From Prevotella sp. (GTDB lineage: Bacteria; Bacteroidota; Bacteroidia; Bacteroidales; Dysgonomonadaceae), in NCBI GenBank assembly GCA_031260865.1, contig JAISKQ010000121.1, positions 1 to 12,296 of the forward strand: a DNA stretch of 12,296 nucleotides, given 5' to 3'. Under the pieces are notes generated by a model that saw only the letters and a program-made list of their open reading frames with translations, did not search any database and was not told the DNA's origin. The position numbers were made by a program, and so were the translations under genes. Of this stretch, positions 1 to 8,286 are shown piece by piece. Positions within the stretch are counted from its first letter, which is position 1. Each line of letters begins with the position of its first letter.

Positions 1-1209
1 ATATTCATCAATATTTGGGGTTTCGGGAAAGGCGCCCATCCAGAATTTTTTCCATTCGTCGCAATTTTTGAAAAACGCTATTGGCTCGTTTTTATTGTAT
101 TTCAATATCTCGTTATGACTGTACTCCGCATTTTCGGCGTGCTGTTTTTGAGTAGTATTTAGATTGTCTTCCGTTGTCTGAATCTGCTCGTCCATATCCA
201 TAAACATCGAAAAACCATTTACTTGCCACAAGCCATCGAAAAAAACCAATGCTACGCGAATTGCTTCTTTTCCTGTCTGATATTCGCGTGTGCTGTTTTT
301 GTCGAAAACATCTAAACTTTCGCGAGAAAGTTGCAGCATCGTTTCGTTTTCACCAAATGGCAACAGATTGATGATATCATTGTCGCCACCCATTATTTTG
401 TAAGTTTGAAACGGGCGGCAATCGAAATTTTCTATTTTATTCAAAGTATTTTTGTTCTCTGTAATTGCCCTAAACCATTCTATTGATTTGACAGACAGCG
501 GAGTAGTTACGTAATTAAAAATAGCGTTGCTTTCGACAAGATAAATTAGTTTGTCGACTGACGATGCGCTGTTTTTTTTCTGATTGTCGCGAGCCGCGAT
601 TTTTATATCGTTCAGGTTTTTCCGCGCGTGATTTGTAGAGAGGTAACTATTGTAGCACAGCCACTTAAGCAATTCGCGAAAACTGTAAAAACTTTCGTAT
701 TCCCATTCGTGCAGCAATTCGCGAATGCGTTCGTTTTCGGGTGCGGTTTCATATTCATCTTCCAATATTCCAAAAATTATTTCGCTCACAAATCTCATTC
801 CCGGATTTTCGGGGTTCAGAAAACGATTTTCTTCTTTATTGTTATAATGTTCCTGTATTGTTGTCCAAACGAGAAACTGAATATCTTCCAAATTGATTTC
901 ATCGTCAAGATATTCTTCATCAAGCGTGTAGAACGGCAGTTTTTTGCCCAACATTTGCAAATGCAGTTTGCGGAAGCCGTTGAACAGTCCCCATCGCGAC
1001 ACCACATCTTCTAAATACGCCGCCGACTTGAGCGAAAACTGTCGCAAAAAATTTTCGCCAAATTCTTTCGCCATCGGTTTATCGTTTTGCAATGTGCGCA
1101 ATATTTTGTTAGCCAGTGAAGTAAAATACACATCGCTGTTGGAAACAACTGTTTCGGGGTGCAATGCCCGAAATTCTAAAGTGCTAATAAAATGATTTTT
1201 TAAATTCAT
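1..1209 (-). CDS. DUF3843-like hypothetical protein, N-terminal 403 residues (3' end outside window)
   Basis: An uninterrupted reading frame of 403 codons runs from ATG at 1209-1207 to the left edge with no stop, so the C-terminus is missing. The translation begins MNLKNHFISTLEFRALHPET and looks cytoplasmic, with no signal peptide or membrane segment. It is rich in acidic and aromatic residues. Recognisable blocks are AAYLEDVVSRWG (about residues 66-77), KLPFYTLDEEYLDDEINLED (about 91-110) and ENPGMRF followed by EDEYETAPENERI (about 131-160). From memory these resemble DUF3843, a Bacteroidota family of unknown function; I could not confirm this by search. After about residue 215 the chain has a lysine/serine-rich linker and then a second, less familiar part with DNDIINLLPFGENETMLQLS. 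The start has only an A/T-rich leader, which is normal for the phylum. It lies 1.8 kb from the next gene, so context gives no functional hint. The coding call is strong; the family call is tentative. Confidence 0.85.
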   Translation of the reverse strand, partial: MNLKNHFISTLEFRALHPETVVSNSDVYFTSLANKILRTLQNDKPMAKEFGENFLRQFSLKSAAYLEDVVSRWGLFNGFRKLHLQMLGKKLPFYTLDEEYLDDEINLEDIQFLVWTTIQEHYNNKEENRFLNPENPGMRFVSEIIFGILEDEYETAPENERIRELLHEWEYESFYSFRELLKWLCYNSYLSTNHARKNLNDIKIAARDNQKKNSASSVDKLIYLVESNAIFNYVTTPLSVKSIEWFRAITENKNTLNKIENFDCRPFQTYKIMGGDNDIINLLPFGENETMLQLSRESLDVFDKNSTREYQTGKEAIRVALVFFDGLWQVNGFSMFMDMDEQIQTTEDNLNTTQKQHAENAEYSHNEILKYNKNEPIAFFKNCDEWKKFWMGAFPETPNIDEY

Positions 1210-1431
1210 AAATTATTTGTATTTATTTATTATTAAATTAGATACCGCATTATATAGGAAAACCGAAAAATTGACACCAAGATCGGGGCGGATTTTTTTG
1301 GAAATAGAGAGGCGAGATTGTTGTTTACATTTTTTCAATCTTTACCCAACCTAACGGCTCTTGCGTTTTCGTTACAAAAAGTCGGGTTTTAGGAAAATCT
1401 TCCAACCTTAAATCGTCTATCAAATACAAAT
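1210..1431. other. Intergenic stretch, no gene seen
   Basis: This is A/T-rich sequence upstream of the leftmost gene. On the minus strand a TATAAT-like hexamer occurs about 40 bases upstream of that gene's ATG. I do not see the Bacteroidota TAnnTTTG box, so I do not call a promoter. No convincing reading frame or hairpin was found. Confidence 0.5.
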
Positions 1432-1540
1432 GTAAAAATAAATAAAAGCAAACGCAACTTTACACTTGGTATATTTATGCTATATCTGAGTATTCCCGGC
1501 AGGATTAACTTCCTGCAATTTATTATTCTACCAACGAAAT
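1432..1540 (+). pseudogene. Decayed N-terminal fragment of a transposase-like protein
   Basis: A plus-strand frame without a usable ATG begins VKINKSKRNFTLGIFMLYLS and continues IPGRINFLQFII before a TAG at 1540. The pattern NFTL...LSIPGRINFLQ resembles the first 35 residues of DDE-type transposases common in Bacteroidota insertion sequences, where a block such as INFLQLGRYG normally follows. Here the block is lost: stops occur in every continuing frame. No intact transposase, terminal inverted repeats or target duplication could be found. The family likeness is from memory and needs a search. This is the only plus-strand coding remnant I can support in the window. Confidence 0.4.
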
Positions 1541-1715
1541 AGGATACATTCCTGCCTTTCAAGCATTGCCTGTCGGCATATTGTCTATGACCGTTCATTA
1601 CTCCGTATAATTTTCTCTAAAATATACAGAGAAATAGCATAAAATCCGCACCAACAAGGGCGAGTTTTTTAGCCTTGTTCCTTCCGCCTTCCAAAGGGCA
1701 GTTTAAAGGCTTTAA

Positions 1716-1865
1716 GATTACGCCGTCGAGCAGCAGCAGAATAAAAATTATCTGAACTACGATTTCAGTAAGATCTTCTTGATTACCAATATAAAGAAAA
1801 AGCTTAATAATCTTTTGAATCTTGAAAAAATCGCTATTCAATACTTTATGCGCAAGGACATGTAA
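1716..1865 (+). pseudogene. Possible C-terminal coding remnant, unrecognised
   Basis: A plus-strand frame of 49 codons, with no start codon, opens directly after a TAA and ends at TAA 1863-1865. It begins DYAVEQQQNKNYLNYDFSKI and ends LEKIAIQYFMRKDM. Its composition (Lys, Asn, Leu, alternating polar and hydrophobic) looks more protein-like than the surrounding repeats. It lies about 180 bases downstream of the transposase-like fragment and in the same direction, so it may be the tail of the same deleted element. I do not recognise the family, and chance is possible in A/T-rich DNA. Confidence 0.25.
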
Positions 1866-2103
1866 TCTGTAAAAATGAAGAAAAACAAAAAATATGTGTC
1901 GGAAACCGCATTTTTTTAAAACAAAATTATCTATATATGAGTTGGAAGTTTTGAGTAATAAGTTTTGAGTTTACTAGCTTGCTAGTTTACAAGTTTACAA
2001 GAAAAGAATGGCTCAAAGCGATGATGACCGAAAACTGTTACTTTTGTCACCTTTTTAAGTTTTGAGTTTACAAGAGTTATAGAATGTTAGTAAACGAAAA
2101 AAA

Positions 2104-2124
2104 AATGAAGAATGAAGAATGAGG
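2104..2124 (+). repeat. Short tandem repeat AATGAAG x3
   Basis: Three tandem copies of the 7-mer AATGAAG, the last diverging to AATGAGG, sit inside the repeat patchwork. There is no sign of a coding or regulatory role. Confidence 0.7.
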
Positions 2125-2360
2125 AAACAACGTTCGGCGTAGCCAATTAAGAATAGCGCAAAGCGGTGTTACCTAAAAAGTGTTACTTTTGTCACCTTTT
2201 AAGTTTCGAGTTTACAAGCTTGCAAGTGTACAAGTTTACAAGAACGAAAAATGGTGCGAAGCGGTGTTACTTGAAAAGTGTTACTTTTGTCACCTTTTTC
2301 CAACAATAAACCATTCGCGGCGCGAAGCAATGATTGAAAAGGTCTTTGAAATGATGATAT

Positions 2361-2396
2361 AGTTACAAGTTACGAGTTACAAGAGTTACAAGAGTT
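2361..2396 (+). repeat. Degenerate tandem AGTTACAAG words
   Basis: AGTTACAAG, a shortened variant with TTACG, then AGTTACAAG and AGTTACAAG follow each other directly, with one-base length differences between units. The same word family (GTTTACAAG) recurs through 1985-2520, suggesting slippage-driven expansion of non-coding DNA. Confidence 0.65.
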
Positions 2397-2655
2397 TTAG
2401 TTTACTAGCTTGCATGTTTACAAGAAGAATAGCGCAAAGCGGTGTTACCTAAAAACTGTTACTTTTGTCACTTTTTTTGGTATTGAGTTTACAAGATTGA
2501 AAGTTTACAAGTTTACAAGAACGAAGAATGGCGCGAAGCGGTGTTACTTGAAAAGTGTTACTTTTGTCACCTTTTAAGTTTTGAGTAATGAGTTACGAGA
2601 AAATAAAGGAACACCGTTCGGTAGAGACAATTAAGGACGGATTGTCGGCAATAAA

Positions 2656-2773
2656 ACGACCCCGCAAGGGTCACATGTTTATAGCAGGTAACACATACCG
2701 GCATTCGACCCTTACGGGGTCGTATATAAGGAATTCCGATATTTAGCTATAACCATACGACCCGTTGGGTCGA
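2656..2773. repeat. REP/BIME-like cluster of three CGACCC...GGGTCG palindromes
   Basis: Three short palindromes share the arms (C)GACCC / GGGTC(G): 2658-2672 (loop CGCAA), 2706-2722 (loop TTACG) and 2758-2772 (loop GTT). The first two are also inverted relative to each other. ACGACCCCGCAAGGGTC at 2656-2672 matches the reverse complement of 2707-2723 at 16 of 17 positions, so they could form one long hairpin around a 34-base loop. The single mismatch could pair as a wobble in RNA on one strand. The arrangement resembles REP/BIME intergenic elements. There is no tyrosine transposase of the REP-associated type in the window. Confidence 0.7.
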
Positions 2774-2954
2774 AACGGACAATTTGAACTCTATTAAACT
2801 TGGACTCTTGAACTCCAGTAAACAACTTACTACTGTTACTTTTGTTACTTTTTTACAATTAGCCATCTCCCCACAATTTTTAGGTTTGAGCCTATATTGT
2901 ACCGAAGTATTCCGGATAAGATTAACTTTTATCCTTCAGCTTAATAAATAACAT

Positions 2955-2984
2955 AAAGGCCGCCCAAACAAATGGACAGCCTTT
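2955..2984 (-). terminator. Hairpin terminator downstream of the GH97 gene
   Basis: On the minus strand AAAGGCTGTCC and GGGCGGCCTTT pair over 11 bp (two are G-U pairs) around an 8-base loop. The hairpin begins 36 bases after the GH97 stop codon. The downstream run is A/T-rich but not a pure T tract, so it is either a plain intrinsic terminator or a 3'-end stabilising hairpin. Confidence 0.7.
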
Positions 2985-3020
2985 ACTTTGATAACCAAAA
3001 CTCTACACTTGACTATCTAT

Positions 3021-5279
<2,259 letters not shown>

Positions 5280-5331
5280 TTATTATACCTCAACAGCAAG
5301 ACTGAAAATCAGTAAAGCCTATAAAAAGGTT

Positions 5332-5345
5332 TGCAAACGTTTGCA
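5332..5345. promoter_or_regulatory. Perfect palindromic LacI-type operator upstream of susB
   Basis: TGCAAACGTTTGCA is a perfect 14-base palindrome with a central CG, the classic shape of LacI/GalR-family operators. It lies about 90 bases upstream of the susB start. On the minus strand its TTTG could double as part of a -33 box. The matching -7 box (TAnnTTTG) is weak, so I cannot fix the promoter. A near-copy lies upstream of susC at 11571-11584. Between this site and susB, ACTGAAAATCAGT (5301-5313) forms a small hairpin. Confidence 0.65.
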
Positions 5346-5355
5346 GATATATAAA

Positions 5356-5389
5356 AGAATAAGTGGAAATGTTCGTTTCCACTTATTCT
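5356..5389 (-). terminator. Perfect 14-bp hairpin ending the susCDE operon
   Basis: AGAATAAGTGGAAA and TTTCCACTTATTCT are perfectly complementary around a 6-base loop. On the minus strand the hairpin is followed at once by TTTATATAT, as expected for an intrinsic terminator. It starts 24 bases after the TAA at 5414 that closes the out-of-frame tail, but 122 bases after the annotated susE-like stop. This suggests the 5414 stop was once the operon's last stop codon. Confidence 0.75.
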
Positions 5390-5413
5390 GATAAGTATTC
5401 TAAATTGTATGAA

Positions 5414-5515
5414 TTATAGAATAGTTCCTGTTCCGGCATTAAAGTCAAGAGTTACAGTTTTACCTGCCGCCACAGTCACGCGCTCTTGATCTCCGCCATT
5501 ACCACGGTATTCTAT
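5414..5515 (-). pseudogene. Out-of-frame C-terminal tail after the susE-like gene
   Basis: Directly past the TAG of the susE-like gene, a different minus-strand frame stays open for 33 sense codons and ends at TAA 5414-5416. It reads (I)EYRGNGGDQERV followed by TVAAGKTVTLDFNAGTGTIL. This is beta-strand-like and protein-like. It echoes the preceding end of the SusE-like protein, NGGDNISVVAGTYKITLNL. Adding one A to the five-A run at 5515-5519 would fuse the two as ...YKIEKIEYRGNGG.... It is either the lost C-terminus of the SusE-like protein or the last piece of a deleted neighbouring SusE/SusF-type gene. No separate start codon is visible. Confidence 0.6.
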
Positions 5516-6612
5516 TTTTCAATTTTATAAGTCATTTCAGCAGAATTATTCAGGTTTAAAGTAATTTTATATGTACCGGCAACTACAGAAATATTATCTC
5601 CACCATTGGCTAATATACCTGTTTCCGCACCTGCTTTTTGACCTAAATTAATTCCATTCCAATCATGATCTCCTCTAAATTTGATAGCTCCATCTTTCAA
5701 TACTACGGTAGCTACAAATACTTGTTTTTGGGTATCAAACACGAATGGTATATCATCATTATCTCCCCAACCATTAGCTCCATCACCAATGATACCAAGA
5801 GTATTCATACTGGATAATTTAGTCAATATTTCTGTTGATGTATCAAATGAGAATTTATAATAATTCTTTGAATAACAACTTATATTGCCCGATCCTCCAT
5901 CATTCCACAATGTAATAGAATTCGCTTCGGCTGAAGGAGTCTGGCTATTCAATCCCCAGTTTCCATTATCCCAACCTGCGGCTCCCGTTACCTTGAAGCC
6001 ATTAGCAGCTTTATTATCGAAGAATATCCAACCTTCATAAGTAGTTCCACCTGCAAATGCAAATAAGAACTGACTGTTTGCATGATCCCAACCACAATAG
6101 TCTCCAATGACCCATACTTTTGGATATTCGATTTCAGCCGAATATGGTGTAACTTTTGAAGTAATTACATTCGTATATATCGGTTGAAACAAAGGCGAGA
6201 TAGTTGTGATCGTACCTTTCACACGAAATTCCACGGATTGCTCTGTTGCATCGTCAAAACCATATATCTGTTGAAGTTTTATCATCGCCGCATTAAGTTT
6301 AGCTACTGTTATATCAGCTGTAAGAATATTTCCGGTAGCCAATTCCTGAACATTTGCAAAATTATTGCCGACTATATCCATTTCAAGAGTATAAGACACC
6401 GCTGCCTGATAACCCATATCCATAGCGCTCCATTTAAATGTTTCCGCCACATTACCGCTTTCCGCAGGATCTAATACGTAAGATGCCTTTATTCCTGCTA
6501 ATTGTCCCGGTTTTACATTATTAGGATCATAAATCTGTTTATTGTCATCGCTACAAGCCCCAAAAACCAGTAATAGAGACAATGTTGTTAAAATATATTT
6601 TATCATTTTCAT
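5512..6612 (-). CDS. susE: SusE-like surface glycan-binding lipoprotein
   Basis: This is a 366-residue outer-membrane lipoprotein that binds starch or maltodextrin beside SusC/SusD; it is not an enzyme. The signal peptide MKMIKYILTTLSLLLVFGAC ends in a lipobox with Cys20. The next residues, SDDN, are acidic like the surface-export signals of Bacteroidota lipoproteins. Residues about 25-160 form the SusE N-terminal Ig-like domain. Two carbohydrate-binding modules of SusE/SusF type follow, at about 164-262 and 270-366. Likely sugar-stacking tryptophans are W175, W213 and W219 in the first and W282 and W318 in the second. The domain order matches B. thetaiotaomicron SusE (about 387 residues), while SusF carries three modules. 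The start lies 28 bases after the susD stop, so they are co-transcribed. The C-terminus looks complete in module terms, but an out-of-frame tail follows it. Strict orthology to SusE is inferred from domain layout and position. Confidence 0.88.
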   Translation of the reverse strand: MKMIKYILTTLSLLLVFGACSDDNKQIYDPNNVKPGQLAGIKASYVLDPAESGNVAETFKWSAMDMGYQAAVSYTLEMDIVGNNFANVQELATGNILTADITVAKLNAAMIKLQQIYGFDDATEQSVEFRVKGTITTISPLFQPIYTNVITSKVTPYSAEIEYPKVWVIGDYCGWDHANSQFLFAFAGGTTYEGWIFFDNKAANGFKVTGAAGWDNGNWGLNSQTPSAEANSITLWNDGGSGNISCYSKNYYKFSFDTSTEILTKLSSMNTLGIIGDGANGWGDNDDIPFVFDTQKQVFVATVVLKDGAIKFRGDHDWNGINLGQKAGAETGILANGGDNISVVAGTYKITLNLNNSAEMTYKIEK

Positions 6613-6640
6613 ATATACGTCTGATTTAATTGATTACAAT

Positions 6641-8263
6641 TTAATAACCACTATTTTGAACTAAATTAGGATTTGAACCCATATCGTCAGCAGGAATAGG
6701 ATATACGTTATATTTAGCGTCTACCGATCTACCGTCGAAAGATCCGCCTTTCCACGTCCAGATATAATCACTGCCGGTTAATTTACCAAAACGAATTAAA
6801 TCGGTACGACGTTGTGCTTCAAAGAAAAATTCACGAGCCCTCTCATCTAAAATAAAATTCAGATTTAAGTTAGCGGAAGATATTGTAGCAGCTGCATCAC
6901 CATTATAGGCACGTTTTCGCAAATCATTAATTAACGAAAGAGCCTTTGTAGCATCACCTCCGGTACCTCCACGAAGAACAGCTTCCGCATAATTCAAATA
7001 TATTTCGCTTAAACGGAATAATGGGAAATCGGTATACACAATATTGCTAGGAGGTAGAGATCCATCTTTATTTACGTTAGAGTATTTTACCACAGGAATT
7101 CCATCACCATATTTTGAAGGATCAACAATCTCAATATTATCCGACAAATCAGGGTATAACATTCCGTAACGACCATCTTTGTCAAAACTATTCTCATTCT
7201 TAAATATATTTTGTAAAGAGACCCTTGCCCTATTACCTTGCCATGCACCCTGAGCATTAATTTCAGTCTGCATTGCCGAAGGTACAGTGCTACATAGAAG
7301 GAATGTCAGACCACCCCATGTTTGTGTATCCACACCTTCGTATCGAATAGGAAAAATCATTTCTTTGGAGTTCCCATTATCAGCTTTAAACATATTTGCA
7401 TAAACAGGTTCTAACTGATAACCGACATTCAATACTTTATTACTATAAGTAATACTTTCTGTATATTTCTTTTCGCCGGCATATACTTCAGCATTCAAGT
7501 ATAAACGAGAGAGTAAAGACCAAACCGCCGCTTTTGTTACACGTCCATAATATTTTGAATCATATCCGACGAAAGGTTCTAATAATCCATTCTCTATATC
7601 TGTCAACTCTTTTTCTATGTAAACAAATAAATCCTTACCCTTGATTTGCTGAGGAGCTTCTTTGCCCACAGAGCCATCTTCTGTAATAAATGGAACATTA
7701 CGGAACATATCCAACAGGTAATAATAAGCCAAAGCTCTCATAAACCGAGCATCATTACGATAAATACGAACCTCAGCCTTTACTTTTTCGTCCATTCCGC
7801 GAGAAGAAAGTTTATCTTCAGTAGTTTCACGTAAAAACTCATTGGATAGATTTACCTGATAAAAAAGACGATAATATAATCCCTTAATAAACACATTACT
7901 AGAATTCCATTCTATAATATTAAAATCATTAATACCTATATCACCCCAACAACAATGTGCTTCATCGGTAGGTAATTCCTGTAGATTCCATAATCCACGA
8001 AGGAAAGATGCTTGGCTACCACCGTCCACACCTGCGACATCGGATAGATCGTCACCGCCTTTATTCCCTGAAATAGCCAAACCTGCGTATATCTTAGCTA
8101 AACCGGATTGATAAGCTCCTAAGTCTTTACCATAGACAGTTTCACCAACAGCTTCTTCTTTATCGATAGGTATGGTATCAAGATCGCTTGTACACGATGT
8201 CATAGCTACTGATGCCCCAAACAGAATTGCTATTGCTAAATATTTATATTTTATTGCTTTCAT
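6641..8263 (-). CDS. susD: SusD-like starch-binding outer-membrane lipoprotein
   Basis: This 540-residue SusD/RagB-family lipoprotein sits on the cell surface as the lid of the SusC porin. It captures alpha-glucan helices for import. The signal peptide ends in the lipobox AMTSC with Cys24. The central part has the helical TPR-like signatures RNDARFMRALAYYYLLDMF (about 169-187) and AAVWSLLSRLYLNAEVY (about 245-261). The usual SusD C-terminal blocks are present: ERAREFFFEAQRRTDLIRFG (about 474-493) and YNVYPIPADDMGSNPNLVQN (about 518-537). The segment LWNLQELPTDEAHCCWGD (91-108) and W316 in DTQTWGGLTF look like the starch-contacting regions of B. thetaiotaomicron SusD (551 residues, known contacts W96, Y296 and W320), which argues for alpha-glucan over other polysaccharides. 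The residue-by-residue correspondence is my inference. The start is 23 bases after the susC stop. The family is certain and the substrate likely. Confidence 0.95.
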   Translation of the reverse strand: MKAIKYKYLAIAILFGASVAMTSCTSDLDTIPIDKEEAVGETVYGKDLGAYQSGLAKIYAGLAISGNKGGDDLSDVAGVDGGSQASFLRGLWNLQELPTDEAHCCWGDIGINDFNIIEWNSSNVFIKGLYYRLFYQVNLSNEFLRETTEDKLSSRGMDEKVKAEVRIYRNDARFMRALAYYYLLDMFRNVPFITEDGSVGKEAPQQIKGKDLFVYIEKELTDIENGLLEPFVGYDSKYYGRVTKAAVWSLLSRLYLNAEVYAGEKKYTESITYSNKVLNVGYQLEPVYANMFKADNGNSKEMIFPIRYEGVDTQTWGGLTFLLCSTVPSAMQTEINAQGAWQGNRARVSLQNIFKNENSFDKDGRYGMLYPDLSDNIEIVDPSKYGDGIPVVKYSNVNKDGSLPPSNIVYTDFPLFRLSEIYLNYAEAVLRGGTGGDATKALSLINDLRKRAYNGDAAATISSANLNLNFILDERAREFFFEAQRRTDLIRFGKLTGSDYIWTWKGGSFDGRSVDAKYNVYPIPADDMGSNPNLVQNSGY

Positions 8264-8286
8264 AATTTTATTTGAATTGTTTTTTA

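Larger units (their letters stand above)
1960..2625. repeat. Patchwork of diverged direct repeats around a TGTTACTTTTGTCACC core
   Basis: The core TGTTACTTTTGTCACCTTTT occurs at 2036-2055, 2181-2200, 2279-2298, 2457-2476 (one base changed) and 2556-2575, with a diverged outlier at 2834-2853. Four copies (second to fifth) are preceded, 14 bases upstream, by AAGCGGTGTTAC. Two flavours alternate. One carries GAATAGCGCAAAGCGG with ACCTAAAAA; the other carries GCGAAGCGG with ACTTGAAAA. Between the cores are runs of degenerate words such as GTTTACAAG, AGTTACAAG and AGTTTTGAG. No open frame of real protein character crosses the region. The cores do not match the spacing or spacer regularity of a CRISPR. 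Function is unknown. Confidence 0.85.

Noticed and set aside
628..1014. Plus-strand frame of 128 codons, and the short minus-strand frame 816-1007
   Set aside because: Both are shadows of the 403-codon minus-strand gene covering 1-1209, which is open throughout and has recognisable protein motifs.
1389..1598. Minus-strand frame of 69 codons
   Set aside because: It is the antisense of the transposase-like fragment, and the plus-strand reading has family-like motifs.
1617..1841. Minus-strand frame of 74 codons
   Set aside because: It lies over the degraded region with no start context or recognisable motif; the plus-strand reading of part of it looks more protein-like.
1974..1985. CTAGCTTGCTAG mini-palindrome
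   Set aside because: A 5-bp stem built from the local repeat words; expected by chance in this sequence.
2180..2362. 60-codon plus-strand frame inside the repeats
   Set aside because: It is built entirely from the repeat words, with no independent protein character.
1960..2625. Repeat array as a possible CRISPR
   Set aside because: Core spacings vary (145, 98, 178, 99 bases), the sequences between cores are themselves related to each other, and there are no cas genes.
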